From contig NC_133896.1 in the NCBI RefSeq assembly GCF_964199755.1, positions 62,351,142-62,415,141 of the forward strand: a stretch of DNA of 64,000 bases, written 5' to 3'. The stretch's first letter is position 1. Each line of letters opens with the position of its first letter. The position numbers and the translations under genes were made by a program. The stretch comes from Larus michahellis. Its lineage: Eukaryota; Chordata; Aves; Charadriiformes; Laridae. This document shows, piece after piece, positions 1 to 12,300 of the stretch. Below the pieces are notes generated by a model. It saw only the letters and a list, made by a program, of their open reading frames with translations, was not told the DNA's origin and did no database searches.

Positions 1-1525
1 AGACAGCATCTCTACTGTAAGGCAATTTCCCAGCTCACTCCCAAATTGGGCTTTTGGAAACTTATATGGTAAGCACTCAACTCAGCAGCTGACCGTCCAC
101 AACCGGGAACCTCGTTTAACTTTGACTTAAGCCTGCAATTAGAGCTAGGTTTGTTTATGACAAGACCAAATTCTGCACTAAGCTGCCATGTTTACTTCAA
201 GGGGAGGAACAGCCTTCCTTAAATTTAACCAGATAATGAGGCTCTGGAGAAGGCTCCACCAGAACGTACCCTACATTTGCACGGAGAAGTTCTGCATCTT
301 CAGAGACCTCAGCACATCTTGACATGTACTTCGTGGAAGCATCAGGCTCTTGCAGCTGTCTCACCAGCTGATCTGCTGCATTTCTGAACTGTGGATGTGC
401 CACCTCTGCCCTCCCTCTCATCCCCTTAAGCTTACAGAGAACCACAGGTCAGCAGCTAAACAGCATGGTTTTACTGAAAGATCTAGTCCTGCCATTCTTT
501 TTCCCAGAAAAGTTCAAAGGAAGTAGGACTTGGACCTTTGTGATGATTCAGGCAGGTCTTATTAAGAAAGTGGGCTCACCCACCTACTTGTTATGGCAAT
601 GCACATGAAATATGGGTTGGACTAAAAAAAGAGTCTTTTTTAGCCTCTCTAGACCCTCCCTTCACACACAAGGAAGTTGAACAAAGCTCAAGAGGGTCAA
701 AGAATGAAGAAATGTGCAGAAATGATCCATCTTTTACACTATCACAACAATTGTGCTAAACTCATGGTGCCATCACCATTCTCTTCCACATTAGCTTTGG
801 GTTTTTGTCAGAGGTTCTTTTTCTACTGCTGTCCCTGAAACATTTTCTTGAACACACAGAAAAAACATTGGTTGACTGGAAAGCAGGACTTGAAGAGGTA
901 GTCAAGTAAAAACAGAAAAGCACTCCCAGTTCAGCTTATTGAATTTATGAAATAAATTATCTGGACAGGGCGATGTTGTTTTTAATTTCAGCACAGCTCA
1001 CCGCAATGCCTGCTGTGCTTACCATTAGGGCTGCGGTTATTCTGATTTGTATCCACTACTCAGTGTGGAAAGAACAAGAGAGGAAATTCAAGCAGCAGTT
1101 AAAGTGTCTGTACACTTAAGCTAAGAAACCTAGCAAGGGACAAGTGTGCAGCATAGTCCAGAGAAGTCCAACAAGACCCTGCAACAAGTACTCTGTTTCT
1201 TTCTAACCGGCACCAATGTTCCTGCTGCCTACAGAAATTAATAAGAAACCAACAATAATAAGTTCTTAATTTTGAAGACAATTTTTGTTTTCAGTTCGTT
1301 GATAAAGGACTTAGAAGAAAATATTGCAAGGAGAGAATTCTCTAAAATGCATCATCAGTTTTGTGAGTATTTATTCCAACCTCTGCATCCAAACCAACTC
1401 TCCCTTCATGTCCCGTGTAGGTAATTATCTTCCAGTTTCACTTTAAGAATAAAAGACTCTATAGATGTTGGGGGAGCTTCAGCAGGCTTTGTGTCTGATA
1501 TGCAGCCCATATCACCATCACTTAC
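1..1525 (-). other. TBXAS1: TBXAS1 intron following the first coding exon (partial)
   Basis: This is intronic by inference, because it follows the GTAAGT donor of the TBXAS1 coding exon on the minus strand. I looked for the next TBXAS1 exon, which in the family carries a Ser-rich segment and a His-Pro-Lys-Pro motif after the anchor, and did not find it, so it probably lies left of the window. An 82-codon minus-strand frame at 197-445 matches nothing I recognise and lacks P450 motifs. No repeats or RNA genes are evident. Confidence 0.6.
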
Positions 1526-1623
1526 CAATACAGCAGGACCAGGAAGACCACCAGCAAAGCCAGGGTGACCGTTGTACGATTCATTTCTGTGGAGACAAAT
1601 GCCAGGAGATCTCCAGGCTCCAT
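1526..1623 (-). CDS. TBXAS1: Thromboxane A synthase (CYP5A1), first coding exon only
   Basis: TBXAS1 is an ER-membrane cytochrome P450 that isomerises prostaglandin H2 to thromboxane A2, which drives platelet aggregation and vasoconstriction. This exon starts at the ATG at 1623 and runs 98 nt to a donor reading TATTG|GTAAGTG. It gives 32 codons plus two bases (phase 2); the split codon would be Trp if the next exon begins with G. The peptide starts Met-Glu-Pro-Gly-Asp-Leu-Leu, has a second Met at residue 14, and then a hydrophobic run VTLALLVVFLVLLY (residues 19-32). In overall length, the Met-Glu start, a Met-X-X-Thr-Val-like segment before the anchor and the exon break at a Trp after the anchor, it resembles the human N-terminus from memory. 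The heme-binding and catalytic parts are outside the window. The head-to-head position with HIPK2 supports the call. The identification is by recognition and synteny, not by a search. Confidence 0.85.
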
Positions 1624-1724
1624 TTTCCTCCACTGCAGCTCCAGCCTCGAGTGGTGAGAGTTTGTGTGCAGGGGAAAGTCTCCTCAAGAGCTGATAAAGC
1701 CTTCCACAGCTATATGAATGACAT
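1624..1724 (-). other. TBXAS1: TBXAS1 5' UTR part of the first coding exon, with splice acceptor
   Basis: Read on the minus strand, a T-rich tract ends in TTTTGTTGCAG at 1735-1725, a strong splice acceptor. The exon would then begin at 1724 and carry about 101 nt of leader before the TBXAS1 ATG at 1623. A second AG nearer the start (GGAGCTGCAG, just upstream of the ATG) has a poorer pyrimidine tract. If the 1725 acceptor is used, at least one noncoding exon lies upstream; the best candidate is the GC-rich exon ending at 14332. Alternatively this exon could be the first, with a start site further up. Confidence 0.6.
1710..1724 (-). other. Four-codon upstream ORF in the TBXAS1 leader
   Basis: Immediately after the predicted acceptor the leader reads ATG TCA TTC ATA TAG, a minimal upstream ORF. 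Its ATG is the first three bases of the exon, so its initiation context would be set by the last bases of whichever upstream exon is joined. It ends 86 nt before the TBXAS1 ATG, which leaves room for reinitiation. A regulatory effect is inference only. Confidence 0.45.
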
Positions 1725-3509
1725 CTGCAACAAAACAGGAACCAAGACACCAAAAACACATCAAGTCAAGCACAAACTGCAAACCTTTCCTGTTCTCGTC
1801 GACTGCACGCTCTGAGAGAGAACTTGAAGGTTCCCTGAATGGTAGGATGTAGCAATTTCCCCCCTCCTACTGTTGTTGACTGTCATGGCAGTAAATATTT
1901 ACATACCCACCGCTTGAGACATCAGTGCTGTTGAATAGGTTTTTAAATGTCAAGGATGGGAAACGGGAAAGTGGGGAGGAAAAAAGGGGGAGAGAGCCTG
2001 ACCGTGGTAGAGGTCATGGAATAATCTAAAGACCCTTTGGTGGTACCTTGGAATACGAACAGCGGCATTCTCTGAAGTAACAAAAATAGAGCACTGCTGC
2101 AACATCAAACTTCATTAGCACTTGATCTTCAAACTCATTATACTTTAAAAGAATGGAACAAAGTAAACTTTAAATTATCACAACTAAATGGAGGAATTAG
2201 GGGAAAACTCTTATAATGTGACTACTAGAAGACATATATAGAAAGAAAAACCTATGAGCAGGAAAACCCAACTGTAGTACCGGTAAGTCACTATCTGTCA
2301 CACTGGTTAGTCCACGCAGCACTGTTCGCTTGTATCATCTCAGGTTCATGAGTATAACAGCAAATTTTCCTGGCTCAATGCAGTGCCAGGTACCATTAAC
2401 TGGCCTCTCCGAGATACTTACTTTGGCTACCCCTGCGTTGTACTTCTAGTATCAGGGTTAACATCTACCATCTCTGCATCGTGGCACAGTCAAGCTGTCA
2501 CACTACCTTGAACAACCTCCACACGAGCTGTCAAGCTTTGACTGCAGTTCAGGAAATGGTTTGTCCATCATATATGGTTTCCTCAGCTTTCTTCCGTATT
2601 GTCCTGCGTGCAAACCTCAATCCTGTTTCAAGCATCTGATTCAGCCCAGTAAGAAAGGTCAACTGAAAGCAGACCCTGAAGCATTTATGTGAGAGAAGGC
2701 CATCAACCTGTTACACTCAAAATTACCGAATGCTATTATCAAAAACATCTTCAGGACTACAACAGCAGCAGCAGCAGCTTGCAAGTAAACACTCTTGCCT
2801 GGGACAAAATTCCCCAAACTGTCCAGTATCGTTTTTTAATTATGAAACTAGAAATAGCCATAGATGTACTGCAACCTTCCCACCTATTCCATACAACCTA
2901 TTTGAAAGTTAAGGAAATCAAAACTACCCCAAAAAATAGGCTTGTGAATTATATGGTAACCTTCAGAAACAGAAATTCTGCAACATCTGATTCCCATAAC
3001 ACACCAGATGAAGAGTGGTTTCTTCTCATACAACCCCAAGATAATAGCTTAGATTTAATGTGCAAGGCTTCTCCAATATCACTGTATTACATTTCCTGCT
3101 CTTATCAGAGAAGTTAATAATATAGGTATCAAAAAAGTAAAGTCTCTAACACAATGGAGTTTAATTTTAAGAAGATTTGGCTCCACTCTAACTGAATCAC
3201 CGCTATTTTGGTTCTCCGTGCTTCACAGCTGCATTAATGCCCTTCCAGCCTCAGATCCTTGCAGAATAAGTAAAAGGTGTTAACCAGCTCATCAGCTCCG
3301 CAGAACAGCACAGTAGTTCACAGAAAACCTTGCTTATTGTATTAACAATGCTATTGCTATTCTGGGTCAATAACAGCTCTGCCGGTTTGCTCCTGCCGCT
3401 GCCAAGTTCTCCAGGAACAACTGCAACAAGATTCAAGACCAGTGATGCAAGGACTTAATCAGTGGGCACAGGCCAATCCCAACCAGCAACTGATCCCGTG
3501 GGACTTTAA

Positions 3510-3521
3510 GGGGGGGGGGGG
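3510..3521. repeat. G12 homopolymer
   Basis: A run of twelve G followed by CGGG, in otherwise AT-rich sequence. It is a simple repeat and a likely place for length error. Confidence 0.9.
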
Positions 3522-6500
3522 CGGGAAGTCAAATATCCAGATGCACTAAAGTCTCCTCAAAAAACTAAACCGATCACCACAAGTGTAGGAGGTAAAAAAT
3601 AATATTCCGATTTCACTGTGCTTTCCTTGACTTGACTTTTTAATTAAAGGACATATTTTTCTGCATGGAGAGAACTGATGTGATCCTATTAAAGCCAACG
3701 GCAAAAATCCTATCAGCAAACACAGAGTCAACTACAGACCTCACTTATTTTTTTAAGAGGTACTGGAATCTTTTCCCAGTCACGCTGGGAGGTAGGTGGG
3801 ATGAATAGTTCTTAAACACACACATTATGAAAGAAAATAGGCTTTCACATCAGCATCCAATTTGGAAGAGAACACATAATCAAGCTCCCAACAACAACAA
3901 CTATCCTTCTCTGTTGTTGATGTTGGGGTTTTCTTTTTGTTTCGTTTTTTAAGCCTCAGCACCTGTTTCTTGCTGGAGGGTTTTAACTCAGCACCTCCAA
4001 CCATTAGGATGGGTGGCACGCAGCATTGACCCTAAAACCCACCTGGAGCACTCCTCACCACAGACCCGCCTGCTCACAGTTATCATCCCAGACTTAAGGA
4101 TCTCAGCTCCCTGAAGGGTCACAAAAATCCACATGATGCTTTGTGGGCAGCGGGAAAGGAGTAAGGGATACAGACAGCAATGAAAACAGATTATTTATCA
4201 CTCCTGTATCTCTCTCTACAGGTCCTTTACATGAGAAATGCCATCCTAATTAACTAGTTAATTGCACAGATATTTTTCACCAACCTTCCCGTTCTTTTTG
4301 TGCAGCCACGCGGGTCAGGCTGCTGATGATAAGGGTATCAAAGAACTACCAGAGGCAGATATGAAGTTCTCACTAATCACATGCTGGAGGAAGCCAGAGA
4401 CAAGCAGAAGTGCAAGGGAGCCTTTTCCTGTCAGTCTGCTATGAGTCAGCAGCACCGTCTGCGTTTGCCTCCACACGGCTTCACTCAAGATTGCATCTAC
4501 CAAGGTTCACAGCTCCTTGACGCGGTGCCGTCCGAGCTCTTCTCCTCCATAGCAAGTAAAATCCGCAGATCACCAACTTGTTCAACACTAACTCCAACAA
4601 CAACAAAAAACCCCGTGTTCAACACAAACTTACGCTCAAGACACACATCTCATCCTTCATTCCCCAGCACTGCTGTAACTGCAGCCCTGGAGCTCCCCAG
4701 CAAATGGCAGACCTACAAGACAGAAGCAGTTCAATCCCGAACTGACAGAGCTTCAGCTTGCACGGATATTCGCAGCAGTAAATATTAAAAAAAGGGAAGT
4801 ACATTGCAGCATTCAAAGTGTGAGAAGTTGAAGTGTTCTTCCACTGAAAAAAAAGAAAGAAAACCCAGCACACAGACAATCCAGGTTTTCCAGGAAGCCT
4901 TCATGCCTTAAAGCCCTGTCTGCTCTAACTCCAGGAATATTTTCTGTAAATGCTCTCCCAAAACAATGCATTTCAACTTCAGAGTGAATACAAGTGGGGC
5001 AGTGAGCCTCAGCAATGCTTGACATACACAAGTATCATTTGGACATGCACTATAGAGCTTATTAAAAAGCAGGATTATAGACCTTCTCAGTAGACCTAAA
5101 TCATGTTAAGGATTTTGACCTGTCTTCAAAGCATATCAAATGGAAAACAGTCTCATGTATTTCAGAGGCTAATGACTAACCAGGTGGACTAACCACGAAC
5201 TCCTGCTAATGACAAAATCCAACTCCCCTCACCCTATTCTACCTCGTATGTTTTAGGTCTATAATAATCTAATTAAGGTTGAGCCACGCCAACTTTATGA
5301 TAGATGAAGGAAACCTAGATAGGTGTTAATTTTTAATTTTATAGCAGTCCTTCTCTATAGAAATTTTTAGTATAGTCTTCATATCAAGACAATTCTGTTC
5401 TATAGACAGCTTGGCCACAAAATACTGCAAATGAAATACTACAGAACAGCTTAAAAAAACCCATGAGATTAATCAGAGACTAGTTTATGAATAAGCTTTA
5501 ACAAAGCCCATGTACAAAACTATGTAAGTATGTATGATATTAATTTATCTTAAAGACAAAAACCTTTCCAAAGCCAAAATGAATTCTTAACGTCTTTAAG
5601 GTAGACCAATCAAAAAGATCAAAGGCACATTTCACAGAGAGATTTTTTATATTTAAAACAACCTTAATAGACAAAGTACTGGGAATATTAATGTATTGGA
5701 ACAGAGGGATTTACAGTGGCCATCTACGACTTCATTATTACTATCCCTGTTCAAGGACTGACCAAGCAGATTAATCAGATGATTTTGTACTCTTCCATAA
5801 TAAACTATGACAAACTACTCAACAGACAGACCACCGAGGCATCGAAGTCCATTTACAAGGACACTGCTCTGCATTCAAAATGGATGGGAGCACCAAAAGA
5901 ACACCATCGGCTCATGAAAGCTTCTTGAACCACCTTGAGTAAAATCACTCCAGCGAACAGGATCTCGAAAGGCAAACATGGTAACTGTGAAATCACGCTG
6001 AGGAAGACACTTTCATGACGCTTCCTACTGAGAAACAGAAAGACACACTTTTATACTCAAATTGTTTTGCCAAGTCAGAACCTGATTATATTAACCTAAA
6101 TGCTTCTCAGAAAACAGGCACCCAGCTTAAAATTCTAGGAAAGCTAAAATATTATGCCAGCTTGTACTTCACTAACAAATTTAATCTTAGATGACTGAAA
6201 GTTACGGTACTTCAAACTCAGTCAATATCACAGGGGCTAAAAAACTCATTATGCTAACTAAATGTAGTGCTGCTGTACTAAGTCCCCTCTAAAGCAACAA
6301 GCTGTGAGATATCCTAGTTATTTCAAAGAACTGCACTTAGAAATAGCACAGATTTTGTGGTCAAAAGGAATGACAGTTTCTTCCTCTTGCTGTGAGAGCT
6401 TGCAATGAGTTTCTAAAATAAAGTTACCTTTGCTAATAGTGACATTAAGATCTTGCAGCCCCAGTGAAATTCCAGAGAAAGCAGAAATTAATGTAACATC

Positions 6501-9301
6501 TGCTGCCCATGCCCAAGCATTTCTAAGCAAATTGACTTTATTAAATAATCGGTAACTTGTTTATATTTCTACAGCTTGCTTTAGAAACATTGATTGATTC
6601 AAGCAATCCTATAATTTCATTGTCCTATAAACTTCACTGGAGATAAGTAAGGATTTATGTTCGTGGATCAATAGCTCCATATTGACAGCAAAAGCCAAAG
6701 AACCCTGCCTAGACTAGTCTTGTAGTTGCAGAGAGCCATATAAATGTTTGCCTTTGTAACAATATCATGGTAAGAAATTTCTTCTGCGAAGTTCTGATTT
6801 TAAACACCATGAAAAATACCTAACCGTCTTTGATTGAAAAGCTACTCCAGACAGCAAACGCCAGGCTTGAATTCTCCAAACCATGTTTCAGTGCTGGACC
6901 ACAGGTCAGAAGAACTGCGAAAAACTTCACAGAAGCACTTCGTTCTATAACTTAATTAACTAAACTGTGCTTATCAACTTCTCTTTCATCCATTAGCTCG
7001 TGGGATTGACACCAAAACATATAAAGCCCAGTCCTCCTCCGCACTTTGCAAATAGGAAAATGTAGAACACTGGTTTTCCCCAACCAACAGAAATATTTTG
7101 AGAGCTCAATGTTCTATCTCTAGCTACTACATTGCCCACCTTACCTCTCCAGTTTGCGGTTCAGTAATTTTATTGTGGAATCCTTTCAACATGAAACAAA
7201 GAGATTTCTTTGGAGAAAGATTACCCGCAGCCTCCTTTAAAAGCGGGGCAGTGACTGCAGAGGCAATTAGCCACAGCAGCCGGCATTGCACAGAGCAGTG
7301 CGACGGCTCCTGGATTGCCAGCTGGAGAAACCCTGGCCATTGCATCCTTCAAGTTTCCCTAACTGGAGAAGGGGAGTCAAGGAACAAACAGAAAGGACAA
7401 AGGAGAGAATAGCAGCCAAGGAAAGGTAGGTCTGACCACCCTGTCGTGGGAGGACCGCCATGACTATCCGCTTTGTATTTCGCTTGTGCAAAGGATAAGC
7501 CAAAAGTTAGACGAACATGCTGCTTAGTACCTATTTCAAAAGTATCAGGTTGCTGATACAGACCATCAATAGCTTGCACATGTGGTCTCAGGGCCAGGAG
7601 CGGGGATAGGAGCCCCCGACACAGACCAGCTCTCACCAAGGGGTGCAAGCCCACCGGGATGACCGTAGGAGGCGGGTAACAGGGTCCATCAGCACAGCAA
7701 GGGGTGAGCCTGGACCAGGGACCACCAAGGGGTCAAATCAACAACTGAAGCTCCAGAATCAACTTCCAATGGGGCTCCTGGGCCCATGGGCAGGGTGTGT
7801 AGGGGGGAGGTCTCAGGTGAGGCCAATCAGGACAATTGAGATCTATTGCTGCTCTTAGGGACCTCACAGGCTCAGTAATAAGGCCTGGAACAGGTAAAAA
7901 GATAATGACAGACACATGGGAGTAGGGTATTTGAAAGAGTAACATAACACATTTATAAATTCCCTGTCAAAATGACAAAAGGGGTAAGTCGCCAAAAGTC
8001 TCAAAAAACCTTGAACCTCAGATGAGGTAAAGAAGCGTTCTTCACCTGAGGCCCACCACTGTTTTTTTAAATAGCACATGCTTCCAGAAGAAGCCCCACA
8101 GATGTGAAAGAACATCCCCATGGGTTATGGCCTTCAGGCTGACAAGAATAGTACAGTCAGGTCCCATCTGGGAACTGTGGACAGTATCAGGTCTGCCTTT
8201 ATGCTTTATCTCTAATTGTCTAAAATCAGAGGGATTGGATGCAATTATCCCTCTGAGATGAATAAGACAGCAAAAAGAAATGGCAAAAGAATGTGCAGCG
8301 TATTAGACAATACAAACATGCCAAAATCAGGACAGGCATTACAACTCAGGTACTGCCACCATCTAGTCTAAGCACAGAAGAGGCAGTAAACTGGCACAAA
8401 GGAAAAAGAAAGGTCAAAAGCCACCAAGTCAGACTAATACCATTGCCACAGTAATGGTTTTCATAATTCAAGAAGCCCAGGAGCTATTAGTCTACATCCA
8501 CATGTAGAAAGGCAGTATGACTGCACAGAGACTCAACCTGGCAGTTCAAAGTAATCACTGAGGACTAGTCCCAGTTCTTCAGCAATTCTTTAGTGGCATC
8601 CACAGAGCCTCTCTTTTTGGCTGCAGAAACATCCCTTCATGGGATGTGGGAAGTTCTGCTGGCGAACACCAGGTGCAGGGTTTGGTGATGCTGCTCTGAC
8701 TCCTACAGACAGGCAGGGGGAGGCTGGTGCCCTGTTGCCCTCTCTTGCCTTTAAAACCGTTCCCCGTGATAAATATTTCAAAATGACAATAACTACAGTG
8801 TGAACAATCATGCCGGATGTTTTCAGATGGCAGTAGGAACACAAAATGTATGGGGCACTGGAACACACGGAGCTGTGGCAGGAAGACATATAACACCTTC
8901 ACACTATGGGGCAAATGTGGGAGCAATAAAAAGTATATTGAAAAGCCTTATCTTCACGCATGCCCCTATCCACGGGATATTCACTGCCTAAACTTATGCA
9001 TCGCATGATGAATAACTCTTGGTAGATCATGCCCAATATTCCAAAGACCTTCTTACCCATATGAAAGGGAGTACAGATAACTAGCATGCAAATTGCAGCC
9101 CTTTACGTGCTGAGAAGAGCACAGGTAACATACCCACGGCTTTACTCTAGTTCAGCCTTTTGTGCTCTCCCATTCATAACTTTTTTTTGCAGCCCTTTCT
9201 GCTGACCCGTTGTACACTAGTTCAGCAAATCAGAAATCCTTTCAGCTCCCTCATTCTCAGCAGATATGCTGTAACAGAGGCAGGCATAACTGGTGAGGGG
9301 G

Positions 9302-9317
9302 AAAAAAAAAAAAAAAA
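9302..9317. repeat. A16 homopolymer in an A-rich stretch
   Basis: Sixteen A followed by further A-rich sequence up to about 9330. I looked upstream for a retroposed gene or SINE body ending in this tail and saw none. Confidence 0.9.
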
Positions 9318-12300
9318 GAAAAAGTGAAAAAGCGAACTTACACAATCACAAAAACCAGCGTTTCCAAATCTCAGCTTCTTACTGCAAGTCTTGGCTTAGT
9401 TCAGGTTTTTTCTAAAGCACTAGTTCTTCATTCGTGCAATTGTGACAAATACGATTCTACTGGGGGCAAAGACAGTAAAGCCCTCAAAACAAGGAAAAAA
9501 ATGTTCCAAAGCTGTAAAACTCAAAAGAATCAGGGATAAAATACTAATTAAACTATTTTAATTGCTCAGTTAAAAAAAAATGCATGTTTTTCCTGTGGTC
9601 TCATGAATCTGAGGGTAAATTTGTGATTTCTGAATGCTTGAGTTTAGCAATAGTTGCAAAAGGCCATGAACCCAATAAGCTGACCTGTTAGCCATGGGAA
9701 GAGAGGTTAAGTGGAAGACTAAATAATGTGACATATGAGTTGAAACAGTAAAAAGAACTTAGTCTCAACAAGATTTCAACCCTGCTGACACTCATGTTAA
9801 CTTGCCCTCTCAGACTGTAGATGGGATCTGAGCCTAAGGTTCACAGCGCGTCCAGCCTCCTACCTCCTTCCTACCTTCTGTTGCCTCTACCAAGTGGCAG
9901 ATAAGCACAACTTTAGACTTTAGTTGGGGTAGTGCAAAAATGAAATATGTATCCTTCTCAGTTTCACTGAAATACAAAAAAAAATAAAAAAGAATAATTC
10001 ATGGAACAAAACTTTTAGCGATCATACTTTATCTTTTTATTGGCTACTGCTCAGAGCTAAGGTTCGTGGAAAACCATGGCTCTGTGACGATCTGAGAGGA
10101 CTGCTTTGTACTCGCCACAGAGCCTAACAAAGTCTTCAAACTCCAAGAGTCTTGGAAGGTGTTTTTTTTAGCAATTCTTAGAAGCTTCTTTCTACTGTGA
10201 ACGTGCTGCTGCTTTCTTTACCTTCAGCCAATTAAGTCCAACAAGCTCAAGTGAGCAACTGCAATGATACATCAGCTCTAGCATGAGCACGACCAGCAGC
10301 CCTGGCAACTGTCCACTTTTAACTTCAGCTCTTCCTCCTCGCCATCCATTTTAAAGTATTCACTTTAACTCAGAACACCACTACCTGCAGTCACTTCCCC
10401 CTCGCCCGACTGCGATGGTTAAACTCACACGGCAACCCAAGTGTCGCGATGGGATCTCTGGTCCAGCACAGAGTCCTACAGCCATCAATAAAAATTTAAA
10501 GTGGGTGAATTGGAACAGATGCAGCTTAGAGAGCCAGACCTGTCAGACAGGTACCCCAATGTGTGGGGTGGCTTTCTCCTTAAGAGCCCCTGCTCTGTCT
10601 GTGGCAGTTCAGGCTAATTAGAGAAGCCAGCAACTACCCCGGTGCGTGGCAAAGGAGCTGGGACCACTTCAGGCGGCCCGAGGTCACTGGGATGTTATGC
10701 TCAAGTGTGACTCCTTTACTGTACATTTGTAAGCAAAGTGACACATGAATGCAGGACGCCAGATGGAGTAAGCTGATTGGAAATGGAGAAGATGGGCTTC
10801 AGATGGAACCTATACTTATGCAAGACTAGAAGCTGAGGGCAGGAACAGCAGCGACATCGCACAGGACGAAAGCCTCACCCTACAGTCGATAAAATAATTG
10901 CTTCTTCCAGTCACCTTTGCCTTAGTTTCCCTTGGCCAAGTCCGTAAAGAAGTGAAGCATCAAATGAGGGAAGTGGGTGCTGAGAGGGGCCTTTGCAGAT
11001 GCACACGTGTGTTTTAGCGGTGTAGCATGGAACAGCATTTTTGTACATCTGGTGCAGGCAGGTGCACTCTGTCCCTGTGTGATGCTCTCAGCTCTCTGGA
11101 TGGAGAACACCAACTCCAAGGGTAAAATATTGTTTTTCTCTTAGTGTATGTAAGTCCAATTAACCTTATTGGAGCATTGTGGGTACACTGAGAAGATTAC
11201 ACTCCTTAATGTGCTGTTACAGCTGTATTGTAAATGCAACATTACATGCTTCCTATTATGGTTCAAGACCGCTACACTCTTGAAGACTGTTATAAACCTC
11301 GGAAAATAGGAGTTTATAATGGAAACACTGAAACACTCAACTCTAAAAGCCCCAGCAGAGAGGAAATATAGCTATAAATTCAGCTTCTGTTTTCCAGCAT
11401 ATACATTGACAAGGTATGAATAATATGTATTTCTACACTTAGAAGAGACAGATGTACACATTGCTCAGGGTAACCTTTGCTGTAAAAGTGGAGGATGGAA
11501 AGAGCTCAAAGTGGAAAGAGCAACCTTTTGTCTTGTCTTTCACAGAGTTACTGCAATTGCAATAATGACATAAAAACAGCAACTGAAATTTAGTAGCCTG
11601 TGCACCGGGGTCGGATTCTGAATGCACTTTTTTTAAAACGGTGGGTTATGTTTCTACAGTCAGCAAGAAGAAGATACGACCCACCCTCCCAAACCCCTTC
11701 AGCCTCCTGTTTTGGTTTTTTTTTTAAAAAAATTGACTATTTGGATACTGTTCAAATGGCATTACAAATCAACTTCCTATCCATTGCAAAAATGAATATT
11801 CTCTGTATATTCTCTTCTATATAGAATCTGGTCCCTAGCTTCTTAACACTAGCAAGGACCAAAATTTGGACTAGCAATTATTGGACTTGCTAACGTAAAA
11901 AGACCCCGATCTGTTTGGCAAAAGAAAGACGGGCAGGCAACTGTACTGTCATTGGGGCTGTGGCATTTGGGAATATCTTCAGATATTAATAGCAACGGCA
12001 GAGGTGGGTCAATATAATCCCATTAGCCACATCACGCTGTTTGACTTGTGATATGTACGAGGAAAGGAAAACAAACCCCATGCAATTGCTTTTTGGGAGG
12101 TACGCTGACGTTGGGTAAACAGGAAAAGCCATGCTAGTTTTTGACATTGCAGCCTGACTGGCAGATAGGGGAAGGTGGAGGAGGAAGGTCCATGCGTTTT
12201 TGCTGGCACAGCCCTCGCCGCCAGCAGGGAGAGGCACATGCCGTTGCCGCTGCCCACACACAGGGCTCGGTGCAACAGGAGGTCCCACCACCACCATCCT

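Noticed and set aside
197..445. 82-codon minus-strand frame on the TBXAS1 strand
   Set aside because: Tested as the next TBXAS1 exon; it lacks the expected P450 N-terminal motifs and I saw no matching splice sites.
2689..3117. 142-codon plus-strand frame
   Set aside because: AT-rich, with a Ser run from a CAG repeat, no recognised domain, and antisense within the inferred TBXAS1 intron.
7400..8130. Possible LTR-like segment with repeated CAAGGGGT words
   Set aside because: No clear TG...CA termini, polyadenylation layout, primer-binding site or retroviral coding sequence was seen, so no element is claimed.
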